From NCBI RefSeq assembly GCF_026262625.1, contig NZ_SHNN01000001.1:372001-436000 (forward strand): a stretch of DNA of 64,000 nt, read 5' to 3'. The notes under the pieces were generated by a model. It saw only the letters and a list, made by a program, of their open reading frames with translations. It had not been told where the DNA came from and ran no database searches. This document shows, in pieces, positions 36,527-51,500 of this stretch. Each line of letters opens with the position of its first letter. Within the stretch, counting starts at the first letter, position 1. The DNA is from Candidatus Litorirhabdus singularis (GTDB lineage: Bacteria; Pseudomonadota; Gammaproteobacteria; Pseudomonadales; Halieaceae). Both the position numbers and the translations under genes were made by a program.

Positions 36527-39500
36527 CTAGTCCCGTAGCCACAGTTTAAATCGGCTGTGCTGCTGAGCGCGGCGCAATTTCACCAAATCACCCTGTATCG
36601 ATTCGCCAGCATCCCTGATGCCGCTAACCTGCCAGCCTCGTCTGCGCGAGACCTTTGCTGCCAACAGCAGGCTTGCTGCAAGAGAAGAATCGGAATAGTC
36701 ACCGGTCATGGCCGCGCGCACTGCTTGCGCGTTTTGCGTGGCATTGGCTGCGCCAGTTTCGCCGCCAGCCGGTTGCCCGCTACTGGCGCCTGAGGTGGGC
36801 GCATTATCAGGCAATTCCTCGGGTGATTCAATTTCTTCCGGATCATCCACGACATTGCCATCACCACCGCGCATATTAGCCAACGGCGCCAGCGGTAGAT
36901 TCAACAGAAACTCCTGCAGCTCTGCATCGGATAAACGCGACAGCTCTTCACCGTTCAGCAATGGCGTCAAGCTCAGGGCGCGGTCAGTGCGATCAACCGA
37001 TCGCTCTGAAACTGCGTAGTCGAAAACCACACCCGCACTACCGTTAACACCCGCCAAAGGATCGTCTTCATCATAGAGATCGAACAGGCTACCGGATATC
37101 GCTTCCAAACCGGTGGGGTCAGAGGCCACCAACAGCACTTCGAACAGCGAGTTATCAAGAATGCGAGCATAGTTACCGACAATCACATCATCGCTGAAAT
37201 CACCGTCGAACAGGTCTCTACCGGCGCCACCCACCAGAATATTCTGGCCGGGACCGCCACGCAGGGTATCGTCGCCGCCCAGCAAAGGCTCTGTAGATTG
37301 CATATCCCTGATACCCTCAGCAGACACCTCGATCCTGACAAAGTCACCAAACAAGGCGTCGTTGCCTGCATCGCCCTCCAGGGTATCGCCGCCATTACCA
37401 CCGAGCAGCATATCGTTACCTGTGCCGCCCGAGACCTGATCATTACCAAAACCACTGACGGTGGTAACAAAGCTACGCAGCTCTCCAGTCTCAAATCGGA
37501 ACTCGCCAGTATCACCGAGTATCCAGTCAGAGTCATCGCCACCCACAATAGTATCGTCGCCATCACCGCCGATACCCAGATTATTACCTTTGCCAAGTGA
37601 CAGCTGGTCCTTACCAGTACTACCAACTGCCGCGGAGATACTCTCCAGCAGACCATTGCGCCAGATGATTTCACCGCTGTCACCAAGCACCGCGTCATTG
37701 CCGTCACCGGTAGTGACACGATCATCACCGCCGCCAGCCACGACAATCGAATCACCGCCGCGGACAGTAATGATATCGTCACCCGGCGTCGCCGCCGTAG
37801 ACACCAGCGATGCCAGCACGCCGTTAACATAGGTCAGCGTGCCGCCGTCGCCGAGCACCACGTCCTTGCCAGTGCCGGTCGTTATGGTGTCGCCACCGGT
37901 GGCTCCTACCACCACGTTATCGCCGTTGCCGCTATCGAGCGTGTCTGCAGCGCCGTTGACCAGATCCGTCACTGCCAGATATTCGATAACACCTGCCGCC
38001 GAGTACTCGATCAGGCCGTTATCACCGATAATATGATCCACACCGTCGCCGGTGGTGACCTTATCGCTGCCGGCTCCCGCCAGGATCACATTGTCGCCAG
38101 CAGCAATGGTGATGACATCGTCACCACCTGCAACCGCCGTAGATTCTGCCCGGGTCAAGACTCCGGCCGTATAAGCCAGCGTGCCACCATCACCCAGCAC
38201 CGCATCACTACCCGTGCCGGTATCAATCTCATCACCACCAGCACCACCGGCCACAACATTGTCGCCGTCGCCGGCCACAATCGTGTCCATCGCGCCGTTA
38301 TAGAGATCGGTGACCTCAACGGTTTCGATCACACCTGAATCGGAGTAGGTGATCACACCGTTGTCGCCGAGGATATGATCCACTCCGTCGCCGGTGGTCA
38401 CTTCATCGGTCCCGGCCCCGGCCAGTATCACGTTGTCGCCATCGAGCGCTGTAATCACATCAGCGCCACCTTCGGGCGCCGTTGAGTCAGCAAGAGTGAG
38501 CACTCCATCGGTATAGATCAGAGTGCCACCATCACCGAGGATCTGGTGATCCCCTTCACCGACATCAATCTCATCACCACCGGCACCGCCAGCAATGCCT
38601 TTATCTCCGTCGCCAGTGAGAATGATATCGCGGGCGCCGTTGTCGAGGTCAGTGACCTCAACGCTTTCGATCACACCCGCATCGGAGTAAGTGATGACAC
38701 CGTTGTCGCCCAGGATATAATCCACACCGTCGCCGGTAGTGACTTCGTCAGTTCCGGCTCCCGCCAGAATCACATTGTCGCCATCAAGGGCGGTGATGAT
38801 ATCGTCACCACCTTCAGCAGCCGCGGATTCGGCGCGGGTCAAGACTCCGGCGGTATACGCCAGCGTGCCACCATCACCCAGCACCACATCACTGCCCGTG
38901 CCGGTATCAATCTCATCACCACCAGCACCACCGGCCACAACATTGTCGCCGTCGCCGGCCACAATCGTGTCCATCGCGCCGTTATCGAGATCGGTGACCT
39001 CAACGCTTTCGATCACACCCGCATCGGAGTAAGTGATGACACCGTTGTCGCCCAGGATAAGGTTCGCGCCGTTGCCAACAGTGATAGCGTCGCTACCGGC
39101 CCCGCCGATAATGACATTGTCACCGTCCGCTGCAGTGACAGTATCGTCACCGCCCTCATCGTCGCTGCTGCGCAAACGGATGAGCACCCCGTTGAGGTAA
39201 TCGGCCTGGCCATGGTCAGCAAGTATCACATTATTGCCGTTACTCGTATCAATACGGTCGTTGCCCAAGCCGCCAATAATTATATTATCGTCAGCCATGT
39301 CAGAGATAATGTCGCGTTCGTCAGCGCTAGACGCACTGGCGACAGTCGCAGCCAATAACCTACCGTTTCCATCTCGCAGGCCAGCCGCCACCAGGCTATT
39401 GCCGGCGGCGTCCAGTACGTCGCCGTCATCGCCGAACAGAATATCCCTGCCCAGCCCACCGTCTATGGTGTCCGTCCCGCCCAGACCGCGGATCAGGTCA

Positions 39501-42500
39501 TCACCGGCATCACCAAACAGGACATCGTTACCTTCGTTACCAAAAATGAGGTCGTTACCATCATCCCCGTGAATAGTATCTAAACCTTTATTGCCCTCTA
39601 TAACGTCATCACCCCGGCCACCGAAAATCGTGTCATCACCTCCGTTGCCAAAAATGGTATCACTATCATCGCCACCATCAATAAGATCGCCAGATTCAGA
39701 GCCGTAGATGAAATCTTCGCCCTTATTGCCCAACAGCTCGACACCAAATAATGCAGCTGTGGCATCCAGAATATCGCCATCGTCCTCGCCGTCCAGCGTC
39801 AGGCTGCCCCCTGCAACAGGCGTGAAGGCACCTACTGTCATTTGATCAGCACCTTTGCCTCCACGAACGACTGTCGTGGTATCCGCCAGTAAGCCGTTCA
39901 CAGTGACTTCATCTTCGCCTTCACCCAGATTAATCTCGAAGGGATCCGAAGTGGTGTCTCCTGCCAGATAGATATCTCCGGTCGCAACACCCGAAATATA
40001 TTCATAAGTTCTACCACCGAGTTCAATAATATCGACAGTGACAGAATCAGCTACCAGCGAACCCGAATCATCAATAGAAATGGTATTGGCGCCCTCCCCG
40101 GCGTCAATAACCAGGGAAGCAATAACGCCCGAAGCTTCATTGTTTTCATCACCGATAACAACGTCATCCGCGCCGGCTCCGGTATTAATGGTGACGCGCG
40201 CAGCCTGCTGGCCTAGCGTATCGCGTATCTCTACATCATCGTTCTCCTGACCCAGATTGATCTCCAGAGATTCCAGGTCCTCATAGCCCACGTGAATACC
40301 TGCTGTACTGCCCCAGGTGAAAGAGGTCACTTTTATTGAATTACTTTCCTCAACAACCTGCAGAACAGCATTTTTGGATGGTAGCTGTTCATAAGGCTCT
40401 GGCGGTATATAAGGCACAAATTCAGAGTTATCCTTATCTTCCTGCCGCTCGAAGCTAACCTCATAGGTTTCAAGGTAAGTTTCAAGGCGCCTTGCCATGC
40501 CCCCGCCAACAAAGGATTCCGCCGCATTTTGACCGCGTTCCTGAGTGAGCACATCAACGGTTACCTGGCCCAGAGCCTTCAGCACGAAAAACTTTGCGCT
40601 GATGCTGTCCTTGTAGCCATCGTATTCAGCTTTGGAGGCGGCATTCGCTAATCCCGCTGCGACCGCAGTCTCGTCGTAGAGCGTATATAAAGCATCCAGA
40701 TCGTCTCGATCAATGTTGGCTGCATCGACACGCTCTTTTGCGCGCTGCTTCTTCTCACCAAGATTGAGGATCAGTGCCTCCGCCGCGACGTAACGTTCAT
40801 CATAGCGGTACTGCAACTGGATGGTCTCTGTATACCACCAGTAGTCAACAGGCTTGGTATATTCAAGCCTTAGCTTCGGAACCAGTTCGTTCCGAGCCTT
40901 CACCGCGTCGGCATAGGCGGCATCAAACAAGCCCTGCTGAATGATATTGATCAGCACCGGACGCAAAATATCGCGATCGTCAGCTTGCAGTGACTTAGCC
41001 ATCGCAGTGAAGCGAGTCTCCGCCGTAAGCGAATCAATATAATCCGGATTGTTCTCAACGAAAAAGGCCAGGTTCTTCTGCACCTCGAGGAAATCTTCGG
41101 CGAAATCCTCAAGATCAAAGCCATCCTCTATTGCGGTGACAAATGCGCCAAAACGATCCGCGTATATATTGATGTTGTTGACTTCCCTAATGGCATCTAC
41201 CGCGGCCGTGGAAAGCTCTCCTGCTAAATAGCGGTCGCTGTACGCCGCGAAATTCTCCACGAGAAGATCGGCCGTTTTATAAGTTCCCAGAGCAGCTGTA
41301 TACCCCGCAGAGGTGTATTGGGCTTTCAGTGTTTCGTAATCATCACTGCTGCTACCTGAAGCTTCTATTGCCGACTCATGGGTAGCAATATCGCCCATGA
41401 GGTCTTTAAGGTCAGCTAGCAATTCTGACAAGCCATTCTCAGTGCTAGCTGCAAGGTCAGCGTATACCGCAGATTTTACAAAGGCCGCTTCCGCACCCAA
41501 ATCCTTATCCGCTAACGTCTTGTTTTCCGGATTCAGCGCGTCTATCAGTGAAGATAGCTCATCAATGACCGCGGTAAGTTCTACCTGGGTAATATCACCA
41601 TCTCTAGCATTTTCGACTGCCGAGGCCAGATCGAGAATCTGCTGATGATAGTCGGTGGCGAAAGCAGCGCCCGGGGCCAACGCATCTACCTTGGCCTTAA
41701 TTTCAGGGGACAGGGACACCGCGTCCAGATTCACAAGGGGATTTGACAAACCCAGATCAAAATTCAAATCTACCTCTGAGATCTTTTTGATCAGGTTAGG
41801 ATCCCGCCAATTCCCCGGAGAGTCGAACTCAAAGCCCCTAATACCCTTATCATTCTTGTAGGTCGTGTAAATTGCATTTAGGTTATCTATATCCAAACCA
41901 TCTCGTTTTTGTAACAAGGTGGAAAAAATAGGTGATGTACCTGTGTATTCAGCCTTGGCCTGGTCGTATATTTGCCCCAACGCATAAAGATAGTTGCGCA
42001 CAACGGAATCGTATCCAGTCTCCTTCTCGATCTCATTAACCAAATATAATTCTATTTTGTCCTCTGGGTCTAAAAATCCGCCGTTGATTCTTTGTGTTTT
42101 GTTGCTGAACGAATTTTTTATTAGCTGCTCCAAAGACCCGTCTACAAAATCCTTGATGCTGCCCGCTACCTGATTGCGACTCGTAGGGTCAGAAACACCC
42201 AAAAAGGAGAAAAACGCTTTCATTGCATCGTTTACTCCTTCGCCGCTATTGGTAGTGTTGGCATCCCTCCAACTAACCCAGCTTGCCAGGTTTGAGAAGA
42301 ACCCTTCTACCCGCGTTATACCCTCCACCAGACCATCTGTGAAGCTGCCACTAGCACTGGCCGAGCTATCGGTAATCTGTCTGTAATTTGGTACGGCCGA
42401 TGAAACGGCATCGCCAATGGCGCCGAAGAAACTTCCTACAGAATCGACCTTTCTGGTCTCGAACGTCCAATAAAGTTCAACGTCATATTCAGTGTATTTC

Positions 42501-45500
42501 TGCTCAGCACGTAATCCCGAATCACTCAGCGTTTGGAGAATCTGGTTGGCTATGGAGTTAGCTTCAACCCCGTCACCTTCATAATACCTGGCGCGAACAT
42601 AGAGTTTGACCTGGTTCTCCAGAAGCTCTCGGTCTTTCTCCCTCAGTAACGTCTCTGTCTCTGCAATAGATGCATCAAGCTTAGCGCCTAAAGTAGACAC
42701 CACATCATCGAGTCGACCCAACAACGAATCAGCTACTTCCGTTACCAGCGTGTTCAGAGTCGCCAGTTCCATATCCAAAGCAAGCTGCCCCACGGCAACA
42801 GACTCCACCTTCAGGGCTTCAGCAAGCGCCAAGTTTTCGGCGTCTGTAATCCCGGTTAAGCCGAGAATATTCGTCAGGCTATTCAGCTCTTCAAAGCTGG
42901 TGGTGTGTTGCAGCCAATTCTGGTTAACGAGGAAATCTTTGCCGATGTCGCTGTTGGAATCATCAACAATGATCTGATCATTACCCTGATCGCCAAACAA
43001 ATAGACACTAGACCCAATACTATCCAGGACACCCATATCACCGACCTGAATAATGTCGTCGCCAAAGCCACCATGAACAACCGTCTGGGCCGCTGTGCGC
43101 TCAATGAATATCTTGTCTTCATCCGAGCTTCCCTCAACATTGAGGATGCCATGAAATAGTCCATTATTAATAACAAGCTTCTCTTCCAACACTCCTTCGC
43201 TGACCTTGATCGTCGCTTCATTTACATTAGCAAAGTAAAGCAGACTGTCACTCGTATCCGCCGCCAAAGTGCTATAGAAACTCCGGTCTATTACAGGGCC
43301 ATACACCACCGAGTTCGCAGCAATGGTGATATCGACAGGATTGGCGGTAGCAAACGTTATCGCTTGTAAATCGCGAGCCGTAGCACTAACACCATTAGCG
43401 ATGTATGCCTTATCAATATGTGTCGCCACAAAACCAACATTATTGTTTTCGCTGTCTTTCACAGAGATAAGCTCATAAAGGTTTTGCGTGCCTGTATCGA
43501 CAGTATTCCACTCCAGCGTAAGGCTGGCCGCCTCTGCGAACGAATTTAGCTGCATATAGATGGATTCTGCGGAACTTGTAGTGCTATCTAGTTCATAGTA
43601 AACAGTCCCGGCTTCCATCGTCAGCATTGCCGTTTCAGCTCCAACTAATGCGGCCAAACTCTGAATAAACGAGTTATCTACATCGCGATCATAGTCGCTC
43701 AAATAGTCTTCGGCCTGAGAGTAGAGAGCCTCTTGTATAGATTCAATTACAGCAGTCCTTGTAGCAATCAGTGAAGGTGAATCGTCGGCTGAATTCTGTG
43801 CTGATAGCGGGTCTAAGGCCCAGCCCACTAAATCACCGATGCCGGTTGAAACCAATGCAAGCGCGTCTCGATCAAAACTGGGGATTACTGCATTTGCTGC
43901 AACCGTAATATCTATAGGATTAACGGTATTGAACGCAACCGACAGCAGATCGAAATAAGTAGTGCTCGTAGTGCTGGTGCTAGACTCAAAGAACTCAAAC
44001 TCGCGATTCACTGCTGAAAATTGAATATCATTACCGTCCTGTTTAATGGAGACCAGCTGGTACAAGGTGTCACTGCGGGTTGGATCGGGGTGCTCTTCTT
44101 CAACCCACTCCAGAACAAGCCCTACTTCTGCGGCGAACTCAGTTAGCTGGTCGTATACTGACTTAACCGTAGTAACCGTAATAGAATCCAGGTCAGGAGC
44201 TGTTTTACTGACGCCGTTATCGAGGTATACCGTCTCACTATATGTGGCATCGAAGCTAACATCATTGCCATCCAGATCCTTAATAGATACTAGCTCATAA
44301 AGAGTTTCTACAGGTGTTTCGACACTATCCCATTCCAGTGTAAACCCTTCGTTAGCGGCATAGTTTTCCAACTGCGTATAGACAGGGACGGGGCTACTGG
44401 CATCAGACTCAAAACTGGAAGTACTGTTCAGTTTGGGCTGTATCGAGTAATAGCTAAGATCAGCGCCCATATTCAAATTAACCGGTGGCTGACCATCCTG
44501 AAGTTCTGCAAGCTGCTGAATCAGGCCCGAATCATAGTAGCGATCAAAAAAGCGGATGTACTCCTCAGCTTGGGCATAGATACTCGCTTGTATTTCAATC
44601 GCAATCGGAGAATCATTAGTTAAAGCCCAATCAGTTAGATCACCCTCGCCGCTACCTGCAGTAACTAGTGAAAGACTGCTGCGATTAAAACTTAGATTCT
44701 TTTTCTTCAATTCGGTATCAGCTAAGACCAAACCACTACCACCCAGTTGGTGATCAAAAATAACCTCATCATGCAGCCCGGTACCAGCATCGATAATGAC
44801 CGGCGACTTAAACGCAGCAATATCATAAGAAGCATTCATCATCTCCCGACGAGTGCGGGCAGGCTGCTCAACAACAAACGGCAATATGGCGCCTGTACGC
44901 AATACATCAAAAAATGGCAGGCCATCAATTTCTTCAACTTCTACATAATTACCGTTCGAATCCCGGTAGACATAAAATTTCTCAACGTAAGAGTAATATT
45001 GGTTAAAACCCGCCGGGAATCTCAGATCGAAGGTTTGCGCTTCTCCTCCGACATAGACAGTATCGCTACCTGTGCCAGTTTTGACATAGAAGTCACCGAT
45101 AGTGCCCATGTCAACTCCATAGAGATAGACGGTGTCATCACCCCCACCCGTCAAAAGCTGGATGCGCTCTATATTTACTAAATCTTCTAACTTAACACCG
45201 GCGCCATAGACCACTTGCTTGCCATCTTGATCGACATATACATAAAAAGTGTCGCTTAGCGCTGTACCGACAATGGCGACAGCATCAAAGCCGGCACCAC
45301 CATCAATATTGATACTGGCATTTTCGACATACACAAGCGTATCAATATCAACTTCACGAGTATCAACAACCCCTTCATCAGCTGCACCCGGGTTTAAGGT
45401 GGCACTGACATTTGCCGTACTGGAGGCAACCGTGGAAAGCACTTTCTCTTCATCTTGTGTTAACAACGCCTTAATAAAGAAGGTATCGTCACCGTTATCA

Positions 45501-48500
45501 CCAAACAGATTAATTTCGGCAATATTATGGTTTACTTCAAAATAGTCATTGCCTTCACCACCAAAGAAATTGGTATTCGGAAAACTAACACCGTCGGTAA
45601 TTTGAGTAACGATAGTAATAATCTGTCCTTCAGCTAAAACCTCATCCGTATCTACCACCGAGCCGATAAAAAACTGATCGTTGCCTTCGCCACCAAAGAC
45701 ATCAATGCGCGCAGACGTGCTATCTGAGATGAAGGTATCGTTGCCCTTGCCGCCAAACACCACCACAGACTCTACCGACCCATAGTTAATAACCTGAAAA
45801 TTCAGACCGACCTTAATCTGAGTATCCTTAACTTCAAGCAGTGCTTCTTCATCATCCGTATTAGTTGATGAATAGTCACTGGTCGAATCAAAATGTCCTA
45901 TAATCAGTCCGTCACCCAAGCCTAATTCACTATCAAAGACTCCGAATTCGCGCCACCTATCGTCGATAAGTTTGCGATTTGGATCTTCGCTAGCGTCATA
46001 GACAGTATCCAGTTGAATGGTGTCATCACCAGAGCTGCCAATAAATGTCAAACTATCTAATCCGGTGTTCCCGCTGTCCTTAATATTTAGAAATTGCTGG
46101 CCTGAGGAGGAGGCTGCCAATTCCATAAAGTAACTATCGCCACCAGAAGCACCATCAATCTCACCACTATCAGACCAATTGAAAATTTCAAATCGGTTTG
46201 CCGCATCAAAACCTGTCAACTTTGTGGATTCAAAAATATCGCCAAAACTTTCTACTTCGTTGCCGTACTGGAACTGCAATGATGAATCATCAATACGAAG
46301 TGAGGTATTCGACAGCCAAAAATAGGCATCTCGCGCTTCGATAAGCGTGTCAACATCGACGTAAGCGGGCACATCAAGAGCCTCGCCCGTGGCGGGGTCA
46401 ATACTCGTCTTGGTATCAACATTGGCATCGTCAAGGATGTCCAGCTCATAAAACTCGTCTGTACCTGCATTTCCCGTAATATTGTCCGAGCCGGCACCAC
46501 CGATAATAATGTCGTGATACCTGGAACCCAGGATGGTGTCGTGGTCATCTCCACCCAGCAAACGGAAATCGTAGACCACCTGATCATCGTTGCTTAGCCC
46601 TGGCTTTTCGCCAATGCTGGAAGCATCTATGGTGTCATCACCGCCCAAGGCTTGCAGCGTAAAGCGGTCATAATCGAGCTCCAGACCGCCAAAAGACAGT
46701 TTCATTGCCACAGTGTTTGTCGCAGCGTCTATGCGTTGAGCCTGGAGCAACTGCGTGGTTGATACTTCACCGTCATCAAACGGCGATAATAACGGCGAAC
46801 GAAGTGAAGACAAGACATAGTTGTCCTGAACTTCGCGCCCATAAACATTGACTACATCCAGCAGATTATCGTCTATCTCTACTTGCACCTCTCCGAGCTT
46901 TTTGGTGATCGTGACAGTATTAAGGTCAGCGCTCCAAACCTCTCCGGTAGTCCCCGCAGGAATACCGTTTTCGTCAACAACTAGCGCATCTGTATTCAAA
47001 GTGATGGTTCTGACGCCACCGGTTTCACCATAAATACCTTTTAGTACGAAGGTATTGGCCACCGGGGCAGTTTCATCACGCTCCCAAACTCGCACCTCAT
47101 TTTTTTCGTTCGTTACTGTGACCGTATTGCGGTCAGCACTCCAAACCTGCTCTGGCTCGCCCTCGGGCACACCCGCATCGTCGATTACCAACGCGGAAGC
47201 ATCAAAAACACTGCTGCCACGAACTTCTGCCACACCGTCAGTGCTCACCAGCTGGAAAGTACCCGGTTCAGCCAAGCCCGTGTTATCGCGCTGCCAAACA
47301 GCAGTACTGCCGTTTGCCGCAACCGTGGTCACGGTATTCAGATCAGCACTCCATATCTCGTAGGCCGTCGAAGCCGGGAAACCGTTGGCATCAATAGCCA
47401 ACTCAGTGTCATCCAAAACAATCGTGCTCGGGCTAACTAACGCGCCGTCTACACTCACTAAATCGAAGGTGTTAACGGCTCGCTGCCAAGTTTCAATTTT
47501 GCCGTCGAGACCCGTGACAGTGATGGTATTCCTGTCTGCACTCCAAATAGTATTCGGGTCAGCCGTTGAAAACGCATCTTCCGGCACAATTTGACCACCA
47601 ACAGCAACGTCTCCATCAACGTTGGTTAGTTCGAAAGAAAGACTCGAAAGCCGCTGCCATATCTTGACCTGACCGTCATCGGAAGTAGTCTGTACCGTGT
47701 CGCGATCCGCACTCCATATCTGTCCTTCGATACCATCAACATAGCCTCTATTGTCGATCGTCAGACCCGTATAATCCAGGATAATGCGCTCAAAGTTAGT
47801 CGCGGTGCCAAAAGTGCTAACCAGATCAAAGGTGTTGGCAACGGTTGCAGCTGCATCTCGCTCCCAAACTCTGGAAGTGCCACGCTCATCAGTAATCGTG
47901 ACGGTGTTACGGTCAGCACTCCAGCGCTGACCTAAAACTCCTTGAGGAATACCCGCCTCATCAATTATGAGACCAGTGTCGTCTATATAACGCGTCTTAA
48001 TACTGACAATTTCATCGTCTACACTAGCCAACTCAAAGGTACCATCAGCGGCAGACCCGTCAGTTACCCTGCGCCAAACACTTTTAGTACTAATATCATC
48101 GTATCGATAGTCGCGGCTGACATTGGCGCCGACCTCGGTGAGCCCGGTGGTCTCAAGATCATAAATGTCAACGATATCCTTACCGCCAGCGGTATCGATA
48201 TTGATGCCTTCCATATTGATCAAGCTAAAAGTGAACACCGCACCATCGCGCGTCCAGCTCAGATCTGCGCGATCGCTGTCCGTAGCATTCGTTTCAAGTT
48301 TAACGACATCGTCGCTGCCAGCATTGGCAACCCGCATGAAAGCGATTTCACCTTCTTCTGTCGGCTCGATACGGTCGTAGTTATAGCCGTCAACATTAAC
48401 GAGGTCTCCCTCTCCCCCACCGTCCCACAACAAATCGCTGCCGTCACCCACATTCCACTGCAGAAGGTCATCCCCGCCCTGAGCGTAAATAGTATCGCTG

Positions 48501-51500
48501 TCCAAACCTCCCTTGATGCTGTCATCGCCGGCACCTGCTTCGATAAAGTCATCACCAGCGCCACCGCTAATAACATCATCATAGTCCGAACCGTAAATGT
48601 GATCGACGCCATCACCGCCAACAATAGCGTCATAAAATGCACGATCGAGCCCTGCGTCCGCTGGATTAGGGGTCGCCGTAGTCTCTATTCCATTTTGTTG
48701 ATATCCATAAATAGTATCCGCGCCTCCCATGCCATAGAGGCGGTCACTGCCTGCGCCGCCCTCGATATAGTCAACGCCTGCATTACCAACGATAGTATCA
48801 GCGCCATCTTCACCGTACAGGAACGATGATGTATACAGAGCATCGACACCCTCCTTACTGGATATAGTGATCGAGTCGTCGTTGTCGCCCGCATAAACTT
48901 CTATAGAATCAAACGCATTATCATTGGCGATAATAGTGTCATTACCTTTTCCTGATCGCACCACCACGCTGCCCGTCAGCGCAACTCCGGCTTTGGAATT
49001 AATCGCAATCCGGTCAGCGCCATCACCCGTCTCGACAATAAGAATTTTGTCGCCAAGGCCTGTTAGCCGGAAATCATCGATTGCACTGTCATCAATGCCC
49101 GGATTACTAATGGCATTGACTTGATCAATTTCACTCGCCAGATAAACAGCAACAACGCCCTTCGCCTGAACTACAATAAAGTCTTCTTCATCTGCAAGAG
49201 CAAGAAGATTGCGTCCGTTAGAATCTGAAATCAGGAAGTTGTCACTGCTGCCCTGATTTTTCAACGAGTCAACATAGACATCCAGAATATTCGCACCTGT
49301 ATCGTAATCATATTCTCTTAAGTCTTCTTCTGTTGCTTCGAGTAGCACAGCGCGATCCAGCTTGTCGACGCGAGAGACCTGATAAGAACCCCCCGCCAAG
49401 AAATCCAGAACTTCGACGTTATCAACAGTGGTAACGGTGGTAATAACGTCCGCATCGTCGATATCGCAGGTATATTCAAAGGTTTCAATAACCTCATTGA
49501 TAAAACGCTCGCTCCAATCTATCGAGAACAGGCCAAGGTCTACTTCCAGGTACGCTTCAAGAAATGCAGTAAGTACGCCTGACATATCAAACAAACACTC
49601 CGGACCATGAGCAAGGCGACCCAGAATCTCATCACCATAAAATTTGCCGTCGCCAATAAATCTCCCATCAACTGCCTTGGCTTGATCATTTAGGTCAAAA
49701 CCGATGGTGGCATTTAGACCACCTCTAACACCGGCTTCCGCTGCCCCCAAATCAATCTTGGCACCGGCACCAACTTCGAGCGATAGAATTACCTCAGGAT
49801 TATCATAATCAGGATCATTTGGGTCACTCACATTCTCCAGTCCGTGATCATCCAAATAAAAGCCGTTGAATATATTTCCAATTGACTCAATAGCGTAGTC
49901 ATCATCGGCCCATTCGTTAAAGCCCCTGGTATCAAAGCCAAAATCAAAATTGGTGATGGCGCCTATCTCTCCATACAGGAAACCTTGCAGCGGCCCAAAG
50001 ATCGGGAAAGCGATTTCCGCCAAAAATTCAAGGTCGAGATCAGGCAGGTCGTAATAGAACAGGTCAACATTTTTACCCGTTAGCAAGCCCAAGACAGACA
50101 TGGGATCTTCCAGAATCGGAATACTGAATGCCTTACCCTTGGTGGCCGCACTGGCGCCCCTGGGTCCAGTCTTGGATCCAAACTCATCGTTACCACCGGT
50201 GGGGCCCGAGACGAGGCTACTCAAATCAACGCCATCCTCACTGACGGTGACGCCACCGACCGAGCTCATTTCTGAGCCCGCGACATCATCTTCTGTGATT
50301 TCACCACCAGCAACCATATCGCCGGTAAGATTAAAGGTGCCGAAGTTAATACCTTCGCTGGTATTAAAGTCCTTCATTTTCAAGACAAACTCAATCGTCG
50401 AATCGAGAACTTCGAGCACTTTCTTTGCTGTATCAACGGTTTGACTGGGAAGCCGGATCCGCGCTAGGTCCAAAAGCGTAAATTGCGCTACGCCAAGATC
50501 CAACTCAAAGGTCAGCAAATCAACGACCGGTTTGAGCGGTTCAACGATGTCACCCAACACTTCAATGGTATCCCCAAGGAAACCATCTAAAACGGAACCG
50601 ACATCAAGCGTTACATTCTCGAAGATCACTTCCGGCGCGCCAAAATCGACCGTAAATCCGCTATCGGTAGACAAACTGATTTCACCCAGATCATGGGTGT
50701 AGTGGAGAATGGTTGAAATACCTGGCAGAGCTTCACCGGCCGTGGTGTCAACCACAATGCCAAAATCCATATCTACGCCAATATTGGCGAGTACTGCCAG
50801 CTCAATTCCTTCGATACCTCCGGTCGACAACGTCCAGCGTCCATCCTGATTGGCATCAATAAGGTCAAGACCCAAATGGCCAGATATATGGCTGCCGACG
50901 ATGTCATCTTCGCCATCCCCATCGAGATCGCCAATATTCAAGGCACTGTCATTAACGTCCTCAAGCTCTACGGCCAAAAACCCTAATGTAGCGCCCAGAG
51001 TAGAGCCCGATTTAATACCAGCGAGAATATCAAGACTGATTTCTTCACCGGCAACATTAACGCCAGAGGTATCAACAAACGCACCGACCTCGACAGTAGT
51101 ACTGTCCAGCACACCGAGACCCAAGCCAAAACCCATCAGATAATCGATATGCGCCAAAAGTGTAGCGTCGGTCTCGAGGCTGAGACCTGGCATACCCGCA
51201 GAAAAGTCTATGTTCTGCGCACCTGAAACCAGCGTGCCGCCGAACATCAGATTGAACGTTACTAAACCATCCGGCAGGAATATCAACTGGATATCATCGG
51301 CCGTGTGATCAACCCTGTTCAGTATTTCAGAATCAATGTTTCCCGATTCATCGTATCGAAAAGCACCGTACTCATCCAAAACCGGCACCCTGAAAGCGAA
51401 CAATTCGCTGTCTCCACCTTCATTAAGCGCAAGAAAGGCGGTGTACAATTCGTCGCGCAACAAGCTCAGCACACTGTCGAAAACAGATTCCCGGTCGGCC

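Noticed and set aside
37640-39250. Regular 342-bp repeats as a possible CRISPR-like or non-coding repeat array
   Set aside because: There are no short repeats with unique spacers. The period is a multiple of three and the frame stays open, so these are protein repeats.
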